Assembly: GCA_036971475.1 (NCBI GenBank)
Contig: JBAIZL010000001.1
Location: 94,262,983-94,326,982, forward strand
Direction: 5' to 3'
Source of the DNA: Prosapia bicincta
Taxonomy: Eukaryota > Arthropoda > Insecta > Hemiptera > Cercopidae
DNA: 64,000 nucleotides
Below the pieces are notes generated by a model that had not been told where the DNA came from, did not search any database, and saw nothing but the letters and a program-made list of their open reading frames with translations. A program made the translations under genes and the position numbers. Below are positions 1-64,000 of this stretch, piece by piece. Within the stretch, counting starts at the first letter, position 1. The number at the start of each line of letters is the position of its first letter.

Positions 1-1359
1 GTTTGAAAAAATTCAAATATAAACTCTTGTATTTTCCAAGAATGGGTTAGGAATGTAGACAATATTTATGCAATTTTTATGTTAAAGAATGTAATATAGT
101 AAATGTCTAATCAATTATTAACATACTCCATAGGAATATAAACTTCACATATGAAATAGAGCAGAATAAATGTTAGCCGTTTCTTGATATTTTATGGATT
201 AGGAATAATAATAATGACAGTGAGTTTAATATATATTTAAAACATACAAATAATGATAGGTATATCCTACTAGATTCAAACCATTGCAAATCACATAAAT
301 TTACAGCGTTTAATGCTATGGTTAACAGATTAGTTGAAACACTTTTGAATAAAATAAGATTTGACATTGAACTTATACGAAATAGAGAAATAGTCAAATT
401 TAATAAATATATATTTATAAAAATATTTATAAAATCATCAACAATATATTAGAAAACAAAATTTAAATACATTAAGATAAAACTCCACCACTTTAATAAC
501 AGAAAGAAAGTCTGTCAAAAATAACAGTTTCCGAAAATAATGAAACAGGCCAAAGTATTTTAGTCTTGTAGTAATTTCCCCTGAAGATAATTGATTTGCA
601 ATCAAAATATACATCAGGGCATAAATAAAACATTTTTTGTTTTAACATGTTTTATTTATTTATAATAAAAATTACATCACAGTTGCTCCAAGCTATTATA
701 AACAGATATAAGTTCGGTTATATGAAATAATTCACTTTTTTATATGCCTTCCTAGGCCCTCTTTACTTTCCTCAGCTCACATTCTCAACTTACCATTTAC
801 ACTTCGCACTAAGGAACTTTTCAGACATGTACCTCTGGCCAACTCATCATCAACCTCCAGTTCCTTAACAGTATGTTATACCTTGTCCGTAAAAAAGTAA
901 TGATCTAATCCTCAAATTCAAACCCTGGTTAGAAACTTGCCTCTCAAACCATTAGATCTCTCAAAAGAACCAACTCCTGAATTTATGATAAAACCATTTA
1001 GCTATCTATTAGCGTTTTAGGTTTTATCAGGGTCACAGGTTCTTTGAGAGACTAATGAGAGAATCTTATAGGGAAGATTCTCAAGATTTTGCGGGATATT
1101 TGGACAGGCAATTTTTCCAAGTGTAGCATTTCTGGGAATTACTTTTCCATCCAATACACAGATTTTCATTTTTAATCTAGTTAGACATCCACATTGTGGT
1201 CTTTACCAAATGAACTGACATGTCATATGTTTACTCTTAAAGAACAATGTTTGTGTTCTCACAAAGAGAGGCTCGTGCTAGTGCTAGCGCTGACCTTTGG
1301 TGATTTGTGTGATTAGTTTCATTACTTGAAAAGTGATATTTTATGGTGATACGTTTTAG
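1..1359 (+). other. 5' part of an intron of LIMK
   Basis: AT-rich sequence with no convincing ORF. It ends in the acceptor of the first visible LIMK exon. No promoter or start codon of LIMK can be identified here, so this is taken as intronic. Confidence 0.6.
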
Positions 1360-55915
<54,556 letters not shown>

Positions 55916-55919
55916 GGTA

Positions 55920-57000
55920 TGTATTTAGTCAACTACATGCTTAATTAACTACTTGCTTACTAATTTGGTCAAAACAACTCGTAAAACTGAATTGTTTAAG
56001 TTATAAAATGAAGACTTCACAAAATTTATTAGATTTTAATATTAGATTGTGTTAGTCCTGTTCCATATGTTCTTAAATTATTTTATTTAACATTCTCGTA
56101 AATAATCTTAGAGTTGCTGTAGAAAAAAATACTTAATTTTTTATGTATTACAGGCCGACTTCAGTAACTGTTGAGTTTTCCTTGAATCTACAGCATGTAA
56201 ACGTCTTTGCATTAATTAATATATAATGTGTATTGCAGGTTACTAAAAAAAAGGTTTGTGATGAAAATTTTGCTGAATAGCGAATTGTAACCAAATCTTG
56301 TAGCTCCTGATCTCTGTTATCATGAACAGAAATTTTTTCTTTGTAACGATAATGTCTCTTATGAAAGCAGAAATGAAAAACCATTAAAAATGATTCAAAA
56401 CTATAGGGAAATTGCATGGCTGCAATTCCATTATGATGACCAAGCATTGGTACCAGGGTATTATTCACAAGCCAGATAGTATTACTACTGACTTTATGAA
56501 TTGCCGAAATAGATTCTATCAGTAGAATAATACATTATCATAATCTTTACCAACCAAAACTAACCTAAAAATATATAAACATTATCAATTTAGTAATACT
56601 TAATTTTACTTACTAAACAGTCTTATTCTCAGAGTATAAATGTTAAACGAATCCAAATATATCTAAAGTAAGTGTATAAAACCATTAATCTGTATATGAT
56701 AGAATATAAAATGTTTATATACTAATGTTTGTTTTATATAATGCATTTTTTGTTGTTGTTGTTATTTCAGACAAAACTCAAAGTATTTTTTTATAGTTGT
56801 TTAGGTTTTTAATTTTTTATAGCAATTCATCGTTACATGCATGAATATTTATTCAATATACAATCTATTTATACAGTTATAAATAAAAAAAGTAACATTT
56901 TCCAATATATTACTTTTTTTGATAATAGTGATCGCATACATTTACATTTAGAGAGAGGGAAAATGTAAAGCTGATTTATTTGGAAAATTTGGTATGTAAC
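55920..57000. other. downstream of the LIMK stop: 3' UTR or intron, no other gene
   Basis: AT-rich. A relic of the hairpin family's outer flank (CTTTACCAACCAAAACTAACC) lies at 56547-56570. No supported coding region. Confidence 0.5.
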
Positions 57001-57350
57001 ACGTTGACTGCCATGGCAGTCACCCGTTATATGTAATGTTGCATAAAGCACCGGTGACCGACAATTTAGATCTAACTTTTGATCACATAAAGCGGTCTGA
57101 CACATTCACGGTGTATTTAACCATGCGAGGTGCCAAACACTGCCTCTGTGTGTTCCTGCAAAAATATTATTTTGTTCCTTACAAGACTATAATTATTGGG
57201 AAACTAGAAGTTCAAAATTACAAGGAAATATTAGAAAGAAAATAGTTTTTATTTACACTTCTTTGTAGAACTACATTATGTTTTAGATTAATGTTACGTT
57301 TGATGTAATCCTAAAAAAATTCAAAGGACTGTTGTCTAGTGATGTTTTAT
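57000..57350 (+). mobile_element. family F fragment, copy F2
   Basis: Starts GTAA-CACGTTGACTGCCATGGCAGTCAC. 57059-57300 matches the complement of F1 at about 20610-20850. A 69-codon frame (57036-57245) aligns with F1's ORF (shared LCVFLQ, IIGK, EILERK). Product unknown. Confidence 0.6.
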
Positions 57351-57826
57351 GTTTATTGGTACTACTCAACCAGTGTTGGTACATTTGGAAAAATTAATGC
57401 ACTGTATTAAACAAGCTTCACACTACTTACAGATATAATTACAATAGTTTTTGTTTGATAGATAAATGTCCACAGCATTATGAACAGGCTTTAATCTAGG
57501 AGCTAGTTATCAAGTGTTACTGCCCAACACACTTATTTGTTAACAATTTTAGTGAAGTTGAGTTGATTATTCTAACCAAAATAATTGGTTCATTGAATGA
57601 AGTTTATCTTTATATACTTTAATAATAACATTAATATTTTTTAATGACATATATTGATTTCTTCTATTGTATTCAAAATTTCGCAAAACTAAAGAAAGAA
57701 TTCAGAAATATTTACTAAATATTTAGTTGTAAAATAATTCTTAAAAAATGGACTTGGTTGAAGTTAAGTACAAACATTGGTACACTTAGATCAACTCATC
57801 GTTACTAGGAAGTAAATTTTTACGTG

Positions 57827-58328
57827 AATTCTTTAAAAAGTAAATTATTAAGTTTTAAAACTTTTACCTGTTATGAATATTGTATAGTATTCATTGGATC
57901 CGCAGTATTGCTTATCAAGAGAGAATATGTTTACACTTTGTTCTATACACAAAATATTTATAAATTTGCATTTCTCAAGAGATTGAGCCGCTTTCTCCAT
58001 GAACAGACAAGGGTCAAGGCTGGAAGCTCGTCCCAAGTCTGAAAAATCCAACAAATGACATCCAGTAAATCAATTTTCTGTAGTTTCTCAACTACTTCCT
58101 GTATTAAATGGAATAGAACTGAGTTTATTGACAAGTGAAGAGAATGAGAAAGTGAGCAGGCAGTGTTGACAAAAACTGTTTAATGTGCTGCAGGCATAGG
58201 AACGTGTTTGCTAACAACAGAGAGGCCGTCGCACTGCCCCTCATCCCCTCACATGCTGCCTACCGATGGTCGGGGTGAGACGGGTATTTATTTATCCTCA
58301 GACGTGTCAAGTTTTCAGGGCTCTACTG
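57827..58328. mobile_element. repeat related to 7935-8130, ending in a Tigger-like terminus
   Basis: 57840-57970 matches intron 2 (AGTTTTAAAACTTTTACyTG, GAGAGAATATGTTTACACTT). The far end GGGCTCTACTG followed by TA looks like a pogo/Tigger terminus. These may be two fused fragments. Confidence 0.4.
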
Positions 58329-58329
58329 T

Positions 58330-60200
58330 AGTTACATTAATTTATGTTTTAGTAAATCTTACTACAGTTAATTCAATATATTGATATAATTTTCTAATCA
58401 ATGAGTTTTTATTCCAATTTAAAAATAAATTTGTTTATGTGCTTCTGATACTTTTTAAGATCCTGTTTCAGTTAAGTTCTTGAAATAAAATTTGTATCAA
58501 GTGATTTTCAACGTCTAATAAAGGTTTTCTACTAACAACATACTTCTAATGAACATTCACTTCTGTTGACCAGTCCCACTGATTGCCACCTTTTTAAACT
58601 GTTTCGATTTTTTAACTTTTTGTGCTCCATAGGCAAACTGAGTCTGACATCACAATATATCCCGTTCCGCTCCACTGTTTGACTCAGTCCGACATATTTA
58701 TTACATACTTTCAAACGTCTTACCTAATGATATTGTGTACTATGTTCATTTGCTGTGTAATGAAAACGTGATGTTTATTTTTATAGCGCTGATTGGCCTT
58801 GTCTATCATAATTTTTTCTTGTAAATAAACAACTGGTTCCAGACAGTTGTTTACGATGTACTGCACTGTAAGCGTCAGACATCTAGTGTTGCCTTCATTC
58901 GTATCTCTTTAATTTATTTAGTATTTTGCTTTTATTTGAGTTCAAACCTGTTATGTTATATAGATAAAGCGCTTTCTAATAGGCTTACAACGTGTGAGCG
59001 GTAGGCCTACTGCACGACATGCCCAAATAACCCAAGATTACATCCAAACATTTACTTTGACAAGTTTCACACTGTCAAAAACTATAAACAATAATTTGAA
59101 GTGTCTTTCAAGTGACCAAATAAAGGAGTAAGTGTAAATAAACTCAGCCTAAACAATTTTGAATAGGTCTTTGCAATCATTTATGTTTAGTCCTATGTTT
59201 TTTATGGTGTCTACTTTTGTAAATATATTTTGTGCTTGTAAATATGGTGTTTAGTGCAATTTGATTTTTTTTTATATAGTTACATCAAAGTGAACTTTTA
59301 TGTCACATTCAAACCTATTTGCAGCTGACTATTATAGTAGGTACACCATTCTTGGCATTTTTATGCATGTGCATAGTTTTACATTTTTTAGAATAAATAT
59401 TACAAATATTTTTTTGTAATACTACTTGTGCATATATATCTTTTTCAACATTACTTTGGGCTTAAAATGGCTCTGTAATTCATGATAAAGAAAGTGCTAT
59501 TTCATCAACAAAGCTAAATATAATTATTTTTCTATCTTAAAAAGAACAAAAAAAACAACATTTTATCAGGCCTACTGAATTAAAACTTTAGATTTTCAAC
59601 ATACAAACCTAGTATTACTGTTCTTCACTATATTCTGAACACGGTGGTATATAATAATATATATTTACTTGAAGTTTTATTTTCTTAGTGAATAATTAAA
59701 CATAAATGTGCAAAACACATGCTAATTGGATCTGAAATAATTGGAGTCCAAAAGGTTAAAATGATGTTTATAGTTTTTATATTGTTTTATTGTATAATTT
59801 TTAAGGCAAAACATTTGCAGGTCATCATTGCCTGATAGATAGCAATAAGATAAATTATAAGTAAGATCATGGGAATTAAATAAATACTTGGTAATGGGAG
59901 ATGAAGGAGATCTATAAAAGGGGAATGCCATTAGGAGGTTATGCTATCTGCATGTCACCTAGAGATGTGGGAAGGATAAATGTAAACATCAAAATTGAGC
60001 ATGAAAAAATATTTTCATGTTCGTATAAACTGGTGGTATGTATTAGTCATACTACCAGTCCTAGTTTTTAGAAGTTAGCCCCCAAAAGGGAACTCCTACT
60101 ATAAAGCATCATATAAAACTAGACTTTTATATATGTAAGTACTGTATGCCTATTATACAGGCATAAACAAAATTGTATTGTATACAACATATTTTATTTT
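58330..60200. other. no recognised gene or element
   Basis: AT-rich, with scattered short ORFs that lack coding character. It precedes the candidate 3' UTR exon. Confidence 0.45.
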
Positions 60201-60204
60201 TCAG

Positions 60205-60530
60205 AAAAAGAAACCTAAACTGGATGACTAGAAGATGCTGATAAGAAATTGAAAATAGAATTTTGTCTGTGACTAATGAAACCCATGAATCTATTGTATA
60301 TTACATTACAAGATTTTATAACATAATGTTTTCTAATATAAACGTGTTTACATCACTAATTTAATACTCATAACATGTGCCATTGTAGTGTATTTCAAAA
60401 CTCGTTTTTCTACTTGTAATACTATTTCATAGGTAAAATATTTCTACACTACAAAACATATAAAACTATTTTTTGAGCTTAGCTTGTTAGGTATGTTAAT
60501 ACAAATAAAAGACTTACACAAAACTCACAA
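60205..60530 (+). other. LIMK1: possible 3' UTR exon with polyadenylation signal
   Basis: Begins after the acceptor at 60204. Its first codons could encode a short basic end, KKKPKLDD, then TAG, if reached from another donor. An AATAAA hexamer sits at 60504-60509. Confidence 0.35.
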
Positions 60531-60834
60531 ATTAATCATTTATCAACTCAGACGTGGTTCAATGAAAAAGTCATCATCATTAGTGATTGTTGGTACTACA
60601 AATTCTAACTTACAACTAGGGTGAAAGTATGGTTACATTCAACATTTATATTGTGTATAACATAATACATTCAAAATAGCATTTATTAAACAATACTTCG
60701 AAAATGACTACATTAAATAGAAAGTTTATACCTACCTAACTCATTAATTACCATAAAATTCTCAACAATACACATAATTTCTTATAAACAAAATTACATA
60801 ATTAACAGCCATACATAATATAGCCAACTAACTT

Positions 60835-61340
60835 ATAAACCTCTTTTATCTCTGAGCCCTTGCATCACTAATTGAATTGCCATATTAATGACGTCTAATG
60901 CAGCATCTAAAGTCAACCCCTTTCTTGATGTTTGCAGATGTCCTTGGCTCGTACTCTCTCCCAAAAGCCCACCCCTTGAACTCTATCATTTGTTATGGTC
61001 AAGGACTACACATTCAAGTTATGACCAAGTACAGGTTTTTAGTCTAAAATTCCATTCTGATATTTATTCTTAGAGTCTTTATTATTAATATTTTAGACTT
61101 TTAGTTTATTGGCTAGAATATTGACATTTGAGCTTATCATACTATCTAGTCCAATATATCTGCATATATATTCCTTTATTTCTGGGACCTTGCATCAGAA
61201 ATTAAATTCATTTGAATTTAACATTATATTTACAAGCTCCTTTTGTAGAAACTATTCTTAATGCATTTACACTCACCACCTGTAAGAATAATTTGAGTAA
61301 CATATTAATTTTAACACTATAGCAACACGTTGACAAAATT
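60835..61340. repeat. segmental repeat, copy 1 (partner 63085-63640)
   Basis: Shares CTCTCCCAAAAGCyCACCCC, TTGTTATGxTCAxGGACTAC, TTTCTGGGACCTTGCATCAG and TAGAAACTATTCTTAATGC in the same order and orientation with 63120-63440. A third, partial similarity (CCCTTGAATCACCGATTGAA) is at 61801. Confidence 0.8.
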
Positions 61341-62039
61341 GCAACTAATGTAAAAAGGTATGGTGTCTTTATGGTTCCTCAACAACATGTTTGGGTTATT
61401 TGCAGTGAAAATGGTCACGTTCAACTTACTATTTTTTTCCAATTATTTTCTCATTTTATTTGACAGTGATGGATGGTGTGTTATTTTTACCCATCTTGCG
61501 CCTTTGGTTTATGTCTAATTGGACATCTTGTATTATGATTCTAAAGCAGCATTGCTTTTGTACTTTTCTGACGAAAACTATTTTCTTATCCAGGTAGATG
61601 GTTTAAATTAATATTAATATACCCTGCTTCAGCTTGGTTCTGCCTGAGATAGTGCTGCACTGTAATATCCAAGATATAACTAAAAACATAAGTCATTTCT
61701 GTCTGCGCCCTAATATTCACTTCTTAAATAGCCATATGACAACAAAAAGTTATCCTCGTTATATTAATAACTAACTACTAATACCGCCATTTTATCTCTA
61801 AGCCCTTGAATCACCGATTGAATAGCCATATCGATGATGCTCCTAATGCATTATCTAAATTCAACCACTCGCCTGATTTTTGCAGATGTCCAAACAACTT
61901 AAAATTTAATCTGTACCCCTCTATTTTTATTCTGGACAGTTATTGTTTATAAGAAAATAACTTCCAATACTAGACCTTTATCTCCCAAAGAGCTTTGGGA
62001 AATTGCATCATTAAACCAGACCTTTTTCTCTTTGGTAGT

Positions 62040-63170
62040 CATCATTTTCTCAAATTCAACATCCTTCATAAGTTGTCTAATCTGTGGACCGATAAAGATG
62101 CATTTTCTCAACTTCTCTCTTCATATTTAGGCTTGCATTCCTTGTTATTTGAAGTAGTGTCCCTCTTTTAAAAGTGCTTTGGAAAATTGCATCAGTTAAC
62201 CATGCCTTATTCTCTTTGGTATTCATCGTTTTCTCAAAATCAACGTCCTTGATAAGTTTTCTAAACTGTAGAGCGATAAAGATGGCTTTTATCAACTTCT
62301 GTCTTTATATTTAGGCTCACATAATTTGGTATTTGAAGCAGTCTCTCATTTAAAAGAGCATTGGGAAATTGAATCATTAAACCATGTCTTATTCTTTTGG
62401 TATTCATCATTTTCTCAAAGTTAGCGTCCTTCTAAAGTTTTCTAATTTGTAGAACGATAAAGATGCCTTCATTCAACTTCTCTTGTCATACTTAGGCTTG
62501 CATTTTTAGGTATTTGTTGTAGTCTCTCTCTTTTGAAAGAGCTTTGGTAAATTGCATCATTAAACGTAATGTAATGTGCCGAGGGAAGTAACAGATCTTC
62601 CCTTTGTGTAAGGTTTCCATTGACAGTATTTTTTGTCCCAACATTTAAATCTTTTCTAGTAAGTAAGATAGTCGTTGTCCAGATAACGTCATACATTCCA
62701 CCATTCTTTAGCATACTCCGATGTTACAGCAATAAACCAGTGAGCCTTTTTCTTCAAAAGAAATTTCTTTCTGTGCCTATACCGTGATAATGACATTCCA
62801 TAAGCTAGAATATATTTAGCTGTAAGACTGGATCCAAGTAACTGAGCTGCTTCCTTTGAGAAATCTAAGTCTCGATTCAGGTCGTTGAACTGACACTGGG
62901 TGAAGAGTTGTGGCACAGATTCGTTGTCACTCGGACCAATACTCATTAGGAATTGAAGAATTGCCATGTTCAGGATTCGAGTTGACAATAATTTTTCCCA
63001 CAACTTCAGGTGGAACAGGGATTTGAAATGATTCATCATGTGGAACTGGTCTCAAAGCTGAAGGAATATTGGGATGAGTTGTGTTCTGCTTTTTACCAAC
63101 CAGGCAACCTTGGCATGTAAGCTCTCCCAAAAGCTCACCCCCTTGCACTCTATTATTTGTTATGATCATG
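62040..63170 (-). pseudogene. decayed coding fragment of an insect-expanded protein family, internally tandem-duplicated
   Basis: The - strand frames read PHDESFQIPVPPE and SVPQLFTQCQFNDLNRDLDF, SKEAAQLLGSSL and GMSLSRYRHRKKFLL (62689-63039). With breaks they continue to units carrying QFxKALxKER and LQIRKLxKDANFEKMMNT. The last block is repeated about four times between 62040 and 62560 with a period near 180 bp. The pattern (LNDLxRDLxLSKExAExLGSRL, then GPQIRKLMKD) matches, from memory, a large uncharacterised family seen in hemipterans and some other invertebrates. Function unknown. Confidence 0.5.
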
Positions 63171-63640
63171 GACTACCCTTTCAAGTTATTACCAAGTAGA
63201 GGTATTTATTCTAAAATTCCATTCTCATATTTATTCTTAGAGTCGTCTTTATTATTAATATTTTAGATTTTAAGTTTATTGGCTGGAATATTGACATTTG
63301 AGCTTATCCTACTATCTAGTCCAATATATCTGCATATATATTCCTTTATTTCTGGGACCTTGCATCAGAAATTAACTTCATTTGAATTTAACATTACATT
63401 TACATGCTCGTTTTGTAGAAACTATTCTTAATGCATTTACTGTAATAACAAGCTATAGAAATGTACATAACAAATTTATTCATTTTAATTTAACATTATA
63501 ATTATGTCCCTTTTATACACAAGTCTGTTATAAAGTTCTAATAACAGAGTAAATCATTTTCCTTTTATCGATTGTCATTAGTAAGAATAATTTAAGTAAA
63601 GTATTAATTTCAACACCATAGCAACACATTGACAAAACTG
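63085..63640. repeat. segmental repeat, copy 2
   Basis: Partner of 60835-61340. It overlaps the 5' end of the decayed - strand coding fragment, so the duplication carried part of its surroundings. Confidence 0.75.
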
Positions 63641-64000
63641 CAATGGTAAAAATGTATGTAAATTATAGATGCACTTGTCCATGACATTCATTGCTTATTG
63701 TAATATGGTATTAATCAAAGGCAGACAGTGACATTTTTTTTTTAAATAATAAAGTGTGGATGTCCTAGGTTAATTAGATAATACTATATTTGAATTGATA
63801 ATTTTCAGAATCTCTAGATAAAAAAATATTTATACAAATTTATTTGTACTTGTATTTATGAAATAGTGTATCACTTAATTTGTAGTAAAAGGTTGATCTG
63901 TTTTCATATAAATAATTTTACATGACAAATCAAGTACAAAAAATCTAGTTGTGCTGTATAATTCAAGGCAACTATTCTAATCTAGTTATATGTGTGTGCT
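63640..64000. other. no recognised features
   Basis: AT-rich sequence to the window end. Confidence 0.5.

Larger units (their letters stand above)
55917..60204 (+). other. LIMK1: possible 3' UTR intron of LIMK
   Basis: A consensus donor gtatgt starts at 55917, two bases past the stop codon, and a good acceptor (attttatttttcag) ends at 60204. The stop would lie almost on the junction, so nonsense-mediated decay is not predicted. This is splice-site reading only. A simple unspliced 3' UTR is equally possible. Confidence 0.35.

Noticed and set aside
1272..1290. Short GCTAGTGCTAGCGCT repeat as a regulatory site
   Set aside because: Too short and unspecific to call.
56148..56468. 106-aa - strand ORF
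   Set aside because: No recognisable motif, AT-rich composition like its surroundings, and overlap with the likely 3' UTR/intron of LIMK.

Overview
The window is arthropod nuclear DNA, most likely from an insect. It is about 70% A+T, has introns of 1 to 11 kb, and is crowded with eukaryotic transposons (Penelope-like, mariner/IS630, pogo/Tigger, piggyBac-like, hAT-like). No prokaryotic features were seen. A hemipteroid insect is my best guess, from the transposon mix and a fragment of a protein family I associate with Hemiptera. That assignment is weak.

One host gene runs along the + strand through most of the window: LIM-domain kinase (LIMK). Twelve coding exons lie between 1360 and 55915, all joined by GT/AG introns with consistent phases. 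They encode 785 residues after the first split codon: two LIM zinc-binding domains, a PDZ domain, a Ser/Arg-rich linker, a full kinase domain with the LIMK-type catalytic loop (HRDLNSHN) and activation loop (RKKRYTVVG), and a Pro/Ser-rich tail. The start codon lies upstream of position 1. A donor-like site right after the stop and an acceptor near 60204 suggest a 3' UTR intron, with an AATAAA at 60504.

The introns are layered with mobile elements. Introns 1 and 3 (1.5-7.6 and 10.8-17.5 kb) hold pogo/Tigger-type elements, three copies of a Penelope-like retroelement (reverse transcriptase YVDD, GIY-YIG nuclease, inverted terminal arms with hammerhead-ribozyme-like cores), an IS630-type transposase remnant, and an 85-bp minisatellite grown from a piggyBac-like end. 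Intron 4 (17.7-28.5 kb) has hairpin elements, TTAA-flanked elements, transposase fragments, a pyrimidine tract and a hAT-like element. Introns 5 and 6 (28.7-40 kb) contain three long hairpins, a long-TIR foldback element and a 2-kb satellite with higher-order structure. Introns 7-11 (40.3-55.5 kb) carry a hAT-like element, two piggyBac-like relics, a Tigger-like element, a dead mariner, and a DD41D transposon nested inside another piggyBac-like relic.

Downstream of the gene (56-64 kb) are more repeat fragments and, on the - strand at 62-63.2 kb, a decayed and internally tandem-duplicated coding fragment.

Several insertions can be dated relative to each other, because related copies elsewhere in the window preserve the empty target site.
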